Shown one piece after another: positions 41,301-57,092 of a stretch of DNA of 64,000 nt. The stretch is from Serpentinimonas maccroryi. GTDB taxonomy: Bacteria > Pseudomonadota > Gammaproteobacteria > Burkholderiales > Burkholderiaceae_C. The stretch's first letter is position 1, and each line of letters begins with the position of its first letter. The notes beneath the pieces were generated by a model. It was not told where the DNA came from and made no database searches. It saw nothing but the letters and a program-made list of their open reading frames with translations. A program made the translations under genes and the position numbers. Location: NCBI RefSeq assembly GCF_000828915.1, contig NZ_AP014569.1, positions 1,426,001-1,490,000 of the forward strand, in the 5' to 3' direction.

Positions 41301-42485
41301 ATGTCACTGCTGCCCTACCCGCTCCTGCGTCCCTTTTTGTTCTGCCTCGACGCCGAGAAAGCGCACGACCTCGCGCTGGCGCAGCTCGAGCGCCTGCAAC
41401 ACAGCCCGCTGCGCGCCTTGCTCCAGCAGCCGCGCGTGGCCGACCCGATCACGCTGGCCGGGCTGCGCTTTCCCAACCGCGTCGGCTTGGCCGCTGGGCT
41501 GGACAAAAACGCGCGCTGCATCGACGCTTGGGGGGCGCTGGGCTTTGGCTTGGTCGAAGTCGGCACCGTGACGCCGCTGGCGCAAGCCGGCAACCCCAAA
41601 CCGCGCATCTTTCGCCTGCCCCAGAGCCAAGCATTGATCAACCGGCTCGGCTTCAACAACGACGGGCTGGCGGCCTTCGTGGCCAACGTGCGCCGCAGCC
41701 ACCTGCGCGCCCAGCGCTCCAGCGGCGCCGCTGGCGCTTCTGGCGGCCCCGCCACTTCTGGCACATCCGCTACTTCTGCAATTTCTACTGCATCCGCCAT
41801 ATCCGGCTCACCAGACTCGCCGGGTATAAATGGCGCGAATGGCGCCGCGCCTGCCTTGGTGCTGGGGCTCAACATCGGCAAAAACGCCGCGACCCCGATC
41901 GAGCGCGCCAGCGACGACTACCTCACCGCGCTGGAGGCCGTTTACCCCCATGCCGACTACGTGGCGGTGAACATCTCCAGCCCCAACACGCAAAACCTGC
42001 GCGCCCTGCAAAGCGACGCCGCGCTGGAACAACTGCTGGCCGCCTTGGCCCAGCGCCGTGCCGAACTCAGCGCGGCCAGCGGCGTGCGCCGGCCGCTGTT
42101 CATCAAGATCGCGCCCGACCTAGAGGCCGAGCAGATCGAGGCCATCGCCGCCGCCCTGCTGCGCCACGGCATGGACGGCGTCATCGCCACCAACACCACC
42201 CTGAGCCGCAGCGCCGTGCAGGGCCAAGCGCACGCCGACGAGGCCGGCGGCCTCTCGGGTGCGCCGCTGCTGCACGCCAGCAACGCCGTCGTGCGCGCGC
42301 TGCGCCAGCGCTTGGGGCCGCACTTTCCGATCATCGGCGTCGGCGGCATTTTGAGCGGCGCCGACGCGATCAGCAAGATTGAAGCCGGCGCCGACTTGGT
42401 GCAGCTCTACAGCGGCCTGATCTACCGCGGGCCAGCGCTGGTGCTCGAGGTGGCGCAGGCGCTGCAGCGCAGCCGCCGGCCTTGA
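41301..42485 (+). CDS. pyrD: Dihydroorotate dehydrogenase (quinone), class 2
   Basis: A peripheral inner-membrane flavoenzyme that oxidises dihydroorotate to orotate and passes electrons to quinone. The class 2 N-terminal helix ([22 protein letters not shown], read in two parts) is present, then [20 protein letters not shown], the catalytic-Ser region VNISSPNT, and FMN-binding [10 protein letters not shown]. At 394 residues it is some 45 longer than usual because of a Gly/Ala/Ser/Thr-rich insert at residues 138-182 (for example [17 protein letters not shown]). Confidence 0.95.
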   Translation: MSLLPYPLLRPFLFCLDAEKAHDLALAQLERLQHSPLRALLQQPRVADPITLAGLRFPNRVGLAAGLDKNARCIDAWGALGFGLVEVGTVTPLAQAGNPKPRIFRLPQSQALINRLGFNNDGLAAFVANVRRSHLRAQRSSGAAGASGGPATSGTSATSAISTASAISGSPDSPGINGANGAAPALVLGLNIGKNAATPIERASDDYLTALEAVYPHADYVAVNISSPNTQNLRALQSDAALEQLLAALAQRRAELSAASGVRRPLFIKIAPDLEAEQIEAIAAALLRHGMDGVIATNTTLSRSAVQGQAHADEAGGLSGAPLLHASNAVVRALRQRLGPHFPIIGVGGILSGADAISKIEAGADLVQLYSGLIYRGPALVLEVAQALQRSRRP

Positions 42486-42591
42486 GCGCACTCACCCAGA
42501 GCGGCGCAGCGTTTGGGTCGTCGGCGCAAGGCCTAGCGCAGGCTGGGCTCGGCTAAGGCTGGCCCCAAAAGCTCGCCCCATTGAAAATAGC

Positions 42592-43509
42592 TTAACCGCG
42601 CTGGCGCAACGCCTCGTAGAGGCAGATCGCGCTGGCCACCGAGACGTTGAGGCTCTCGACCGCGCCGTGCATGGGGATGCGCACCAGCGCGTCGCAGCTC
42701 TTGCTCGTGAGCTGGCGCATGCCCTGCCCCTCGGCGCCCAGAACCAAGGCCAACGGGCCGCGCAGATCGGTCTGATAGAGCGTTTTGCTGGCCTGATCGC
42801 TGGCACCCACCACCCAGATGTTGCGCTCTTTGAGCTCGCCCAAGGTGCGGGCGAGGTTGGTGACCATGAAATAGGGCACGGTGTCGGCGGCGCCGCTGGC
42901 CACCTTGGCTACGGTGGCGTTGATGCCGGCGGCGTGGTCTTTGGGCGCGATCACGGCGTGCACCCCGGCCCCGTCGGCCACGCGCAGGCAGGCCCCGAGG
43001 TTGTGCGGGTCGGTCACGCCGTCGAGCACCAGCAGCAGCGGCTGTGTAGAGGCGCTGCGGCCTTCGGGGGCTGGGCTTGGGTGTGGCGGCGTAGTTGGGG
43101 CTGGATCGGCTAGGTCTGAACCGCCACCAGCAAGTGCGGCAGACAGACTGCTTGAGCTGCTTGAGATGCTTGGGTTGCTCAGGCTGCTTGGGTTGACCGC
43201 GCTTCCCGCGCTTCCCGCGCTACCCGCCGCCTCTAGGCGCTCGAGCAGCTCGTCGAGCGAGCGCGCGCTGGGCACCGCCAGCACCCGCGCCGCCACCCCT
43301 TGGTGGCCGTGGCTGCCCGCCAGTTTGGCGATGCGCAAAGAATCGGCCTCGATCAGGCGCACATGGGCCTCGCGCGCACGCTCCAAAAAGGCCTTCATGC
43401 GCGCATCGCGGCGCGTGGGGTCGTATAAAACCTCGATCACCGAGGCCGGAGCGATTTTCAGGCGCACCCCGACGGCATGGAAGCCGAACAGCACTTTGTT
43501 TGCAGACAT
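42592..43509 (-). CDS. rlmB: 23S rRNA (guanosine-2'-O-)-methyltransferase RlmB-like (TrmH/SpoU family)
   Basis: A SPOUT methyltransferase with an N-terminal substrate-binding domain ([14 protein letters not shown]) and the SPOUT motifs [25 protein letters not shown] and [15 protein letters not shown]. These match RlmB, which methylates G2251. From the ATG at 43509 it has 305 residues instead of about 245. The difference is a low-complexity linker at residues 91-158 made of AGSAGSAGS, serine-rich and Pro/Ala-rich stretches between the two domains. Confidence 0.92.
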   Translation of the reverse strand: MSANKVLFGFHAVGVRLKIAPASVIEVLYDPTRRDARMKAFLERAREAHVRLIEADSLRIAKLAGSHGHQGVAARVLAVPSARSLDELLERLEAAGSAGSAGSAVNPSSLSNPSISSSSSSLSAALAGGGSDLADPAPTTPPHPSPAPEGRSASTQPLLLVLDGVTDPHNLGACLRVADGAGVHAVIAPKDHAAGINATVAKVASGAADTVPYFMVTNLARTLGELKERNIWVVGASDQASKTLYQTDLRGPLALVLGAEGQGMRQLTSKSCDALVRIPMHGAVESLNVSVASAICLYEALRQRG

Positions 43510-43613
43510 AGGGGACTGATTATCCGCCAGCCCTGTAGCGCCAGATGGCGCACTGGCTGTCGCACTGACAAACCCAAACGAGGGGGCCAACCAAGCCAGC
43601 CCGAGCCAGCCGC

Positions 43614-44303
43614 TCAAGCCGGTGCGTCAGCGACCTCGAGCGCCCGCCCGGCCTCAACCGTGATCAGGCGCTGGCAGCGTTGCGCGATGGCGCGGTCGTG
43701 CGTCACCAGCACCAGCGTGGTGCCGTGCTCGCGGTTGAGCTCGAACATCAGCTCCATCACGCGCTCGCCGGTGGCAAAGTCGAGGCTGCCGGTGGGCTCG
43801 TCGGCCAACAGCACCGCCGGCCGCACCACGAAGGCGCGCGCCAGCGCCACGCGCTGCTGCTCGCCACCCGAGAGCAGCTTGGGGTAGTGACCCAAGCGCT
43901 GACCCAAGCCCACGCGCTGCATCATGTGCGTGGCCGCCGCGCGCGCGTCGCGGCGCCCGGCCAATTCGAGCGGCAGCATGACGTTTTCCAGCGCCGTGAG
44001 GTTGGCGAGCAACTGAAAGCTCTGGAACACAAACCCCACCTTGAGTGCGCGCAAGGCGGCACGCTGGTCTTCGTCGAGGGCAAACAGATCCTGCCCATCG
44101 AGCACCACCGTGCCGCTGCTGGGAGTATCCAAGCCAGCGATTAAAGCCAGCAAAGTGCTTTTGCCCGAACCCGATGCGCCCACAATGGCCACACTTTGCC
44201 CGCGCAACAGCTCGAACTCGATGTCGCGCAAAATCTCCAACTCGCCTGCGGCATCCGCCACCGACTTGCGCAGCTTGCGCACCGCTATCACCACCTCTGC
44301 CAT
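43614..44303 (-). CDS. ABC transporter ATP-binding protein, LolD/YbbA type
   Basis: A 229-residue ABC ATPase of the MacB/LolD/YbbA group. Walker A is GASGSGKST, the Q-loop is in [20 protein letters not shown], the signature is [14 protein letters not shown], and Walker B is [13 protein letters not shown]. coli ybbA is likewise divergent from tesA and is followed by the permease gene ybbP. Here the next gene on the strand is rlmB, so no permease is linked. The start ATG at 44303 overlaps the start ATG of the divergent tesA (shared CATG). Confidence 0.9.
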   Translation of the reverse strand: MAEVVIAVRKLRKSVADAAGELEILRDIEFELLRGQSVAIVGASGSGKSTLLALIAGLDTPSSGTVVLDGQDLFALDEDQRAALRALKVGFVFQSFQLLANLTALENVMLPLELAGRRDARAAATHMMQRVGLGQRLGHYPKLLSGGEQQRVALARAFVVRPAVLLADEPTGSLDFATGERVMELMFELNREHGTTLVLVTHDRAIAQRCQRLITVEAGRALEVADAPA

Positions 44304-45111
44304 GAAACCGCCTTTTGCTTTGGGAACCACACGCCGCCACTTTAACGCTTGTGCTGCCGCCACCGCGCTGCTGGGGCTTTGCGCGGCCACCGGCATGGCG
44401 CGCGCCAGCCCAGCAAACCCAGCCATCCCGGCCACGCCAGCCGCTCCAGCGACCCCGCCCAGCCCGGCAAGGCCTGCCACCCCTGCCACCCCTGCCACCC
44501 CTGCCACCCCAGCCGCCCCAGCAAGGCCCGCCAGCCCTAGCGGCAACCGGCGCGTGCTGATATTGGGCGACTCGCTCAGCGCCGAATACGGCCTGCGCCG
44601 GGGCACCGGCTGGGTGGCGCTGCTGCAACAGCGGCTCGAGCGCCAGGGGCCAGCCGGGGTGCAGGTGTTCAACGCCAGCATCAGCGGCGAGACCACCGCC
44701 GGGGGGCGTGCCCGCCTGCCGGCGCTGCTGCGAGCGCATCAGCCAGCCCTAGTTGTGATCGCCCTAGGCGCCAACGACGCCCTGCGCGGCCTGCCCATGG
44801 CGCAAACCCGCGCCAACCTGCGCGCCATGGCCAGCGCCAGCCGTGCGGTGCGGGCGCGCGTGCTGCTGCTGGGCATGGACATGCCGCCCAATTTTGGCGC
44901 CCGCTTCCGGCAGGAGTTTCGTCAGATCTATGCCGATGTGGCGCGGGCCGAGCAGGCGGCGCTCATGCCCTTCATGCTCGCCGGCGTGGCCGATGCCGCC
45001 GATCCGCTGGCGCTGTTCCAGAGCGACGGCATCCACCCCAACGAGGCCGCGCAGCCGATCATCCTCGAGCAGGTCTGGCCGCACTTGCGCCCGCTGCTGG
45101 CGCGGGGCTGA
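44302..45111 (+). CDS. tesA: TesA-type arylesterase/lysophospholipase (SGNH hydrolase), Tat-like signal
   Basis: A periplasmic SGNH/GDSL hydrolase. The N terminus (GTTRRHFNACAAATALLG) looks like a Tat signal with twin Arg. Then comes a Pro/Ala/Thr-rich spacer built on a 9-bp tandem repeat. The catalytic domain has GDSLSAEYG (Ser near residue 91), the GAND block ALGANDALRG and the Asp-His pair SDGIHPNEAA. It is 269 residues versus about 210 for E. coli TesA, mostly because of the spacer. No Shine-Dalgarno is visible before the ATG at 44302. Its divergent pairing with the LolD/YbbA ATPase is conserved in E. coli. Confidence 0.9.
   Translation: MKPPFALGTTRRHFNACAAATALLGLCAATGMARASPANPAIPATPAAPATPPSPARPATPATPATPATPAAPARPASPSGNRRVLILGDSLSAEYGLRRGTGWVALLQQRLERQGPAGVQVFNASISGETTAGGRARLPALLRAHQPALVVIALGANDALRGLPMAQTRANLRAMASASRAVRARVLLLGMDMPPNFGARFRQEFRQIYADVARAEQAALMPFMLAGVADAADPLALFQSDGIHPNEAAQPIILEQVWPHLRPLLARG
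44475..44510 (+). repeat. tesA: 9-bp tandem repeat in tesA
   Basis: Four perfect copies of TGCCACCCC encode an Ala-Thr-Pro repeat in the spacer between signal peptide and catalytic domain. Copies flanking this core are degenerate. Confidence 0.9.
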
Positions 45112-45207
45112 GCGGCGCGCGAGCAAAGGCTGGTGGGCTGCGCAAGGCTATTGCGGCCCTTGATGCCGCCAGCCCAAACGCCCAAAACTGGCAAGGACGC
45201 TCTGCGC

Positions 45208-49323
<4,116 letters not shown>

Positions 49324-49472
49324 GGGTGGAATTCGGACAGTCTAAAGTAGGAATTTTACCGGCAAGGCGGGCTTGCTCCTGCGCGTTTGCTCCGGACTCA
49401 CGCTTGCCCGCCTGCACCTGCCGGGCCATAATGCCATGGCCACAGACTGGGCACACCCAAAGGAGCATTTGC

Positions 49473-49799
49473 ATGATCGTCACCACCACCCCCAACATCG
49501 AAGGCCAGCGCATCACCCGCTACTGCGGCGTGGTCACGGGCGAAGCGATCTTGGGCGCCAACGTATTCAAAGACCTGTTTGCCGGCATCCGCGATCTGGT
49601 GGGCGGCCGCTCCGCCACCTACGAACGCGAACTGCAAAAAGCCCGCGACATCGCCTTGGCCGAGCTGCAACAGCGCGCCCGCGAGCTGGGGGCCAACGCC
49701 GTGGTGGGCGTCGATCTGGACTACGAGGTCATGGGCCAAGGCAACGGCATGCTCATGGTGTCGGCCAGCGGCACGGCCGTCGTGACTGCGGCGGCTTGA
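49473..49799 (+). CDS. YbjQ family (UPF0145) protein
   Basis: A 108-residue pentamer-forming small domain of unknown function. It starts [21 protein letters not shown] and has the family core [38 protein letters not shown] and a terminal beta strand. The ATG at 49473 follows a clear AGGAG. The domain is sometimes called a putative heavy-metal-binding domain, but no metal ligands are evident here. It has its own divergent start from hisZ. Confidence 0.92.
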   Translation: MIVTTTPNIEGQRITRYCGVVTGEAILGANVFKDLFAGIRDLVGGRSATYERELQKARDIALAELQQRARELGANAVVGVDLDYEVMGQGNGMLMVSASGTAVVTAAA

Positions 49800-49872
49800 G
49801 AGGCTGAGAGGCCAAGCCCGCCGCCCATCCAGCCTAGCGATGCCAGGGCGCGCTGCACGGTTATTTAATGCA

Positions 49873-50328
49873 ATGCACTGGCTCGAACTCAAGCTCCCGC
49901 CCCCGGCGCTGGTGCTGCTGCTGGCGCTGCTGATGTGGCTCGCGCCCATGTGGGTGGCGCCGCTGCCTTGGGCTTGGCGCATCGCTTTGGCTGCGGCCTT
50001 GCTCGGCTTGGGTCTGGCCATCGGCCTCGTGGCCGTGGCTGCTTGCTGGCGCGCCCGCACCACCATCCACCCCAACCACCCCATGCGCACCACGGCACTG
50101 GTCACCGGGGGCGTGTTTCGCTTCTCGCGCAACCCGATGTACCTGTGCCAACTGCTGTGCCTGCTGGCGTGGGCGGCCTACCTGTCGAACCCGCTGGCCT
50201 TGGCTTTGGCACCGCTGTTCGTGCTGTATCTGAACCGCTTTCAGATCGCACCCGAGGAGCGCGCCCTGGCGGCGCTGTTTGGCGCGCGCTACGCGGCCTA
50301 TAAGAGTACAGTCAGGCGCTGGCTGTAA
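49873..50328 (+). CDS. Isoprenylcysteine carboxyl methyltransferase-like membrane protein
   Basis: A 151-residue membrane protein with about four helices. It has the ICMT/PEMT-type motif TGGVFRFSRNPMYLCQLL followed by a C-terminal ISP-type EERALAALFGARYAAY. Bacterial members are putative SAM-dependent methyltransferases of unknown substrate (often annotated DUF1295-like or steroid-reductase-like). I use the ATG at 49873. The GAGAGGCTGAGAGGCC motif overlaps the stop codon of the preceding ybjQ-type gene. Confidence 0.8.
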   Translation: MHWLELKLPPPALVLLLALLMWLAPMWVAPLPWAWRIALAAALLGLGLAIGLVAVAACWRARTTIHPNHPMRTTALVTGGVFRFSRNPMYLCQLLCLLAWAAYLSNPLALALAPLFVLYLNRFQIAPEERALAALFGARYAAYKSTVRRWL

Positions 50329-50488
50329 GCCAAGCCACCGCCCAACCCGGCCCGGCTCTTGGTTTCGGCGCGGCCAGCCAGACCGGCAACTGTCGCAACG
50401 AGCTGCGCGCCGGCGCCTAGGCAACGGCGGTGCTGGCGCTGGAAGGGCGCATCGTGCGCGAGCAACAGCTAAGCGCACACGGCGCAGG

Positions 50489-50563
50489 AGTGCAAAGTTG
50501 TGCACAGCAGCGTGCAATTGCTAAAAACTTGCACTTGATCAGCCCTCTGGCGCAGCTTACACT
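50489..50563 (+). promoter_or_regulatory. Promoter and operator-like repeats of the second parDE pair
   Basis: TTGATC (50535-50540) and TACACT (50558-50563) are 17 bases apart. Just upstream, AGTGCAAAGTT (50489-50499) is mirrored by AACTTGCACT (50526-50535), and further GTGCAA-type copies lie between. ParD-type antitoxins bind such repeats, so this is a likely autoregulated promoter. The rest of the 255-base gap from 50329 shows nothing I recognise. Confidence 0.6.
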
Positions 50564-50583
50564 CGACCCTTAGAGGCACCACC

Positions 50584-50829
50584 ATGAGCACTGTGCGCAA
50601 AACCATCACCCTGACCGATCAGCAAGACAACTGGGTCAAAGCCCAGATCGACGCTGGGCACTACTCCAACGACAGCGATTGCATCCGCGACCTGATCCGG
50701 CGCGAGCAGGAGCGCAGCGCCGAGATCGAAGCGCTGCGTGCCGCCCTAGACGAGGGCGAGGCCAGCGGCGAACCACGCCCCTTCAACCTGGCCGCGTTCA
50801 AACACAGAATGCTGGCCGCCCATGGCTGA
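50584..50829 (+). CDS. parD: ParD-type antitoxin (second locus)
   Basis: An 81-residue type II antitoxin. The ribbon-helix-helix is in RKTITLTDQQDNWVKAQIDA, then SNDSDCIRDLIRREQERSAE and a C-terminal toxin-binding tail. The family matches classical ParD. The gene overlaps the toxin start by 8 bases, as is common for such pairs. The preceding promoter carries inverted repeats suited to autoregulation. Confidence 0.9.
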   Translation: MSTVRKTITLTDQQDNWVKAQIDAGHYSNDSDCIRDLIRREQERSAEIEALRAALDEGEASGEPRPFNLAAFKHRMLAAHG

Positions 50830-51115
50830 GTACCGCCTGACCCCAGCGGCAGAGCGTGACCTGGAATCGATCTGGACTTATACGGCACGACAATGGGGAA
50901 TCGAGCAGGCGCGTCGCTACATTGAGCGCATGACGGCAGCTTTTGCCGAACTGGCTGAATCACCCAAAAAAGCGCCAAGTTGCGCGCACATCCGGCCAGA
51001 CCATCGCCGCTGGCTCGTTGAGCGGCACGTGATCTACTTGCGTGTGACCGATTACGGCATCGCCGTCGTTCGGGTGCTGCACGACCGCATGAATGCACCG
51101 CGCCACTTCAATTAA
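50822..51115 (+). CDS. parE: ParE-type toxin (second locus)
   Basis: A 97-residue toxin of the ParE family, which inhibits gyrase in characterised cases. It has the sequence AEYRLTPAAERDLESIWTYT, the helical hairpin RYIERMTAAFAELAESP, and strands RRWLVERHVIYLRV and VVRVLHDRM. It looks complete and paired with ParD. The stop lies 22 bases before the mutL GTG start, placing the locus directly ahead of a repair gene. Confidence 0.9.
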   Translation: MAEYRLTPAAERDLESIWTYTARQWGIEQARRYIERMTAAFAELAESPKKAPSCAHIRPDHRRWLVERHVIYLRVTDYGIAVVRVLHDRMNAPRHFN

Positions 51116-51137
51116 GCCCGCCCCTACAATCCCCGGC

Positions 51138-53303
<2,166 letters not shown>

Positions 53304-53464
53304 CGGCCCGCGCACCATTCTCAAGCATTCCAGGGCGGTATCTAGGCCGAATTGGGCTGCGCGCACCACCATGGGGCCAATTGGGGCCAAATTAGGCACA
53401 AACTTGGTGCAAAATCGGTGCGCTTTTCTATTCCATTCCACCCCCCTACAACCACGATCCCGCC

Positions 53465-54808
53465 ATGAAATACGCCAGCGCGCACGATTTTCTTGCCCAA
53501 GTTAACCAGCGCAACCCCGGTCAGCCCGAGTTTTTGCAAGCCGTCACCGAGGTCGTCGAGAGCCTGTGGCCCTTCATCCAGCAACACCCCAAGTACGCCG
53601 AGCAGGGGCTGCTCGATCGGCTGGTCGAGCCCGAGCGCGTGCTCATGTTTCGCATCTCGTGGGTCAACGACCACGGCGACGTGCAGGTCAACCGCGGCTA
53701 CCGCATCCAGCACAGCTCGGCCATCGGCCCCTACAAGGGCGGGATGCGCTTTCACCCCTCGGTCAACCTGTCGATCCTCAAATTTCTGGCCTTTGAGCAG
53801 ACCTTCAAAAACGCCCTCACCACCCTGCCCATGGGCGGCGGCAAGGGCGGCTCGGACTTCGACCCCAAGGGCAAGAGCCCGGGCGAGGTGATGCGCTTTT
53901 GCCAGGCGCTGATGAGCGAGCTGTTTCGCCACATCGGCGCCGACACCGACGTGCCCGCGGGCGACATCGGCGTCGGCGGGCGCGAAGTCGGCTACATGGC
54001 CGGCATGATGAAAAAGCTCTCGAACCGCGCCGACTGCGTCTTTACCGGCAAGGGCCTGAGCTTTGGCGGCTCGCTCATCCGCCCCGAGGCCACCGGCTAC
54101 GGCACGGTCTATTTCGCCCAAGAAATGCTCAAGCGCCAGGGCCTGAGCTTCGACGGCCTGCGCGTGAGCGTCTCGGGCTCGGGCAACGTGGCCCAGTACG
54201 CGGTCGAAAAAGCCATGGCGCTGGGGGCCAAAGTGGTCACCGTATCCGACTCCAGCGGCACCGTGATCGACGAAGACGGCTTCAACACCGAGAAGCTGGC
54301 CGAGCTGATGGAGGTCAAAAACCACCTCTACGGCCGCGTCAGCGACTACGCGCAGCGCACCGGCTCGCGCTTCGAGGCCGGCGTCAAGCCTTGGGCGGTG
54401 CCGGTGGACATCGCCCTGCCATGCGCCACCCAAAACGAGCTCGACGCCGACGACGCGCGCACCCTGCTGAAAAACGGCGTCAAGTGCGTGGCCGAGGGTG
54501 CTAACATGCCCACCACCATGGACGCCATCCGCCTGCTCGAAGCCGAACGCGTGCTCTACGCCCCAGGCAAAGCCAGCAACGCCGGCGGCGTGGCCACCTC
54601 GGGCCTCGAGATGAGCCAAAACGCCATGCGCCTGAACTGGGACCGCGACGAAGTCGATGCGCGCCTGCACGGCATCATGGTCGGCATCCACGAGGCTTGC
54701 GTGCGCCACGGCAAGCGCGCCGACGGCTCGGTGAGCTACACCGACGGCGCCAACGTCGCCGGCTTTGTCAAGGTGGCCGACGCCATGCTGGCCCAAGGGG
54801 TGATTTGA
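53465..54808 (+). CDS. gdhA: NADP-specific glutamate dehydrogenase
   Basis: Catalyses reductive amination of 2-oxoglutarate to glutamate. At 447 residues it is the exact length of the hexameric NADP enzyme. Conserved segments are [30 protein letters not shown] (catalytic Lys), [27 protein letters not shown], the Rossmann [11 protein letters not shown], and [10 protein letters not shown]. It begins with an ATG at 53465 after 161 non-coding bases that follow mutL. Confidence 0.96.
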   Translation: MKYASAHDFLAQVNQRNPGQPEFLQAVTEVVESLWPFIQQHPKYAEQGLLDRLVEPERVLMFRISWVNDHGDVQVNRGYRIQHSSAIGPYKGGMRFHPSVNLSILKFLAFEQTFKNALTTLPMGGGKGGSDFDPKGKSPGEVMRFCQALMSELFRHIGADTDVPAGDIGVGGREVGYMAGMMKKLSNRADCVFTGKGLSFGGSLIRPEATGYGTVYFAQEMLKRQGLSFDGLRVSVSGSGNVAQYAVEKAMALGAKVVTVSDSSGTVIDEDGFNTEKLAELMEVKNHLYGRVSDYAQRTGSRFEAGVKPWAVPVDIALPCATQNELDADDARTLLKNGVKCVAEGANMPTTMDAIRLLEAERVLYAPGKASNAGGVATSGLEMSQNAMRLNWDRDEVDARLHGIMVGIHEACVRHGKRADGSVSYTDGANVAGFVKVADAMLAQGVI

Positions 54809-54837
54809 GTCCGGCCCGGCAGCCGCCACCTGCCCCC

Positions 54838-56067
54838 ATGCCCGCTGGGCTGGTGGTGCTGTTGCTGGCGCTGCTGCTGGGGCTGCAGCCGCTCACCACC
54901 GATCTGTACCTGCCGGCGCTGCCGGCGCTCACGCTCGACCTGGGTGCCACCATGCACCAGGCGCAGCTCACGCTGTCGGCGCTGCTGCTGGCCTTTGGGT
55001 TCTCGCAACTGTTCTGGGGCCCGCTGTCAGACCGCTATGGCCGGCGCCCGATCTTGCTGGCGGGCTTGGCGCTGTACGCGCTGGCCTCGGTAGGCAGCGT
55101 GTTTGCCGCCAATGTCGAGCAGCTGGTGCTGTGGCGCATCGTGCAAGGCGCCGCGCTGGGCGCGGCCGTGATGGGCGCGCGCGCCATCGTGCGCGACCTC
55201 TACGCCCCAGTCGAGGGCGCACGCATGATGTCCAAGGGCCTGACCGGCTTGGGCGTGCTGGCCTGCATCAGCGCGCCGCTGGGCGGTTTGTTGTCGGACT
55301 GGATGGGTTGGCGCGCCGCCTTGGGCGTGCTGGCCCTGTTTGGGGCCGCCACAATGGCGCTGGTGCTGTGGCGCTTCGAGGAAAGCCTGCGCCAGCCCAA
55401 CCCACAGGCGCTGCGCCCGACGGTGCTGCTGCGCACTTGGGGCGTGATTTTGCGCCACCCCACTTTTTGGGCTTGGGCGCTGCTGCTCAGCGCCTCGTAC
55501 GCCGGTTTGTTCACGTTTTTGGCCAGCTCGTCGTTCGTGTTCATCAACGCGCTGGGCTTGAGCAAAACCGAGTACGGCTTGCTGATGTTTTCGATGTCGG
55601 CGGTGTACATTGTGGGCACGGTGCTGTGCCGGCGCCTGATCGTGCGCCTAGGACTGCGCCGCACCGTGGCCGTGGCTGGTGCCCTGACGCTGTGCGGCGG
55701 CAGCCTGATCGGCGCCTTGGGCTGGCTGGGCTGGCACAGCGTCTGGGCGATCATGCTGCCTTACTATTTGTTCATTTTGGCGCACGGCATGCACCAACCG
55801 TGCGGCCAGAGCGGGGCCGTGGGGCCGTTTCCGCACGCTGCCGGCACGGCCTCGGCGCTGAGCGGCTTTTTGATGATGATGGTGGCTTTTGCCATGGGCA
55901 CCTATCTGGCGGCGCAGATGCCCACCGGCACCGAAGGCGCCAGCGTGCGCCCGCTCACCGACGGGCTGTGGTTCTGGAGCGTGCTGATCGCCGCCGTGGC
56001 CTGGACGCTGGTGCAGCGCTTTGGCGAGCCCGCACCGGCCCCACACCAGCCCGAGCGAGCGCGATGA
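54838..56067 (+). CDS. MFS drug-resistance transporter, Bcr/CflA type
   Basis: A 409-residue 12-helix major facilitator of the DHA1 Bcr/CflA group. The motifs are [15 protein letters not shown] in helix 1, the A-motif [17 protein letters not shown], and [25 protein letters not shown] (read in parts). Members export bicyclomycin, chloramphenicol or sulfathiazole in E. coli; the substrate here is unknown. The ATG at 54838 is 29 bases after gdhA. Its stop overlaps the miaA start as ATGA, so the two are coupled. Confidence 0.88.
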   Translation: MPAGLVVLLLALLLGLQPLTTDLYLPALPALTLDLGATMHQAQLTLSALLLAFGFSQLFWGPLSDRYGRRPILLAGLALYALASVGSVFAANVEQLVLWRIVQGAALGAAVMGARAIVRDLYAPVEGARMMSKGLTGLGVLACISAPLGGLLSDWMGWRAALGVLALFGAATMALVLWRFEESLRQPNPQALRPTVLLRTWGVILRHPTFWAWALLLSASYAGLFTFLASSSFVFINALGLSKTEYGLLMFSMSAVYIVGTVLCRRLIVRLGLRRTVAVAGALTLCGGSLIGALGWLGWHSVWAIMLPYYLFILAHGMHQPCGQSGAVGPFPHAAGTASALSGFLMMMVAFAMGTYLAAQMPTGTEGASVRPLTDGLWFWSVLIAAVAWTLVQRFGEPAPAPHQPERAR

Positions 56068-57092
56068 ACCCCAGCGCCTCAGGCCCCAGCCCCACCAGCC
56101 CCAGCAGCGCGCCACCAGCCTGGCTGGCCATCGCCGGCCCCACCGCCAGCGGCAAGACCGCGCTGGCGCTGGCGCTGGCGCGCCAGTACCCGCTCGAGAT
56201 CATCAGCATCGACTCGGCGCTGGTCTATCGCGGGCTCGACGTCGGCAGCGCCAAACCGAGCGCGGCCGAGCGCGCCGCCGTGCCGCACCACCTGATCGAC
56301 ATCCTCGACCCAAGCCAGAGCTACAGCGCGGCGGCTTGTGTGGCCGACGTGCAGCGCCTGCTGCCGCAGATCGCCGCGCGCGGTCGCCTGCCGCTGCTGG
56401 TGGGCGGCACCCTGCTCTACTTCAAGGCGCTGTTCGAAGGCCTTGACGACATGCCGGCCGCACACCCGGCGCTGCGCGCCGCGCTCGAGGCCGAAGCGGC
56501 GCAACTGGGCTGGCCGGCGCTGCACGCGCAGCTGGCGGCGGTGGATGCAACCACCGCGGCGCGCCTGAGCCCCAACGACGCGCAGCGCATCGGGCGCGCG
56601 CTCGAAGTCTGGCGCGCCAGCGGGCGGCCGCTGTCGTCGTTTCACACCCGCACGCGGATTGCCCCCACCCCAACCGAACCGCAGCCGCTGCACATCAACG
56701 GCCAGCCGGGCCTGCTGCTGGCGCTGGAGCCGCTCGAACGCGCTTGGCTGCACCAGCGCATCGGGCAGCGCTTTGCCGCCATGCTCGAGCACGGGCTGAT
56801 CGACGAGGTGCGCGCCCTGCGCCAGCGCCCCGACCTGCACCCGGGCCTGCCGGCCCTGCGCAGCGTCGGCTACCGCCAGGTTTGGCAGGCGCTGGATGCG
56901 CTCGAGGCCAGCGGGCGCTGCCAGTTCACAGCGGCCGAGCTCGCCACCTTGGCCGAACAAGGTGCCGCCGCCACGCGCCAGCTGGCCAAGCGCCAGCTCA
57001 CTTGGCTGCGCAGCCTGCCACAGCGCCGGGTGCTGGCGTGCGAAAGCGCCGGGCTGCTCGAGGCCGCCTGCGCGGCGTTGCAGGGCAGTTAG
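56064..57092 (+). CDS. miaA: tRNA dimethylallyltransferase
   Basis: MiaA isopentenylates A37 of tRNAs reading UNN codons, the step before MiaB. The 342-residue protein has Walker [40 protein letters not shown] (read in parts), [22 protein letters not shown], and the C-terminal SVGYRQVW and KRQLTWLR. It has an N-terminal Ser/Pro/Ala-rich leader of 15 or so residues. Beta-proteobacteria often place miaA next to mutL; here gdhA and an MFS gene lie between. Confidence 0.95.
   Translation: MNPSASGPSPTSPSSAPPAWLAIAGPTASGKTALALALARQYPLEIISIDSALVYRGLDVGSAKPSAAERAAVPHHLIDILDPSQSYSAAACVADVQRLLPQIAARGRLPLLVGGTLLYFKALFEGLDDMPAAHPALRAALEAEAAQLGWPALHAQLAAVDATTAARLSPNDAQRIGRALEVWRASGRPLSSFHTRTRIAPTPTEPQPLHINGQPGLLLALEPLERAWLHQRIGQRFAAMLEHGLIDEVRALRQRPDLHPGLPALRSVGYRQVWQALDALEASGRCQFTAAELATLAEQGAAATRQLAKRQLTWLRSLPQRRVLACESAGLLEAACAALQGS

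Noticed and set aside
44440-44550. Possible CRISPR-like array from regular short repeats
   Set aside because: Units are 9 bp, directly adjacent with no spacers, and encode a protein spacer in tesA.
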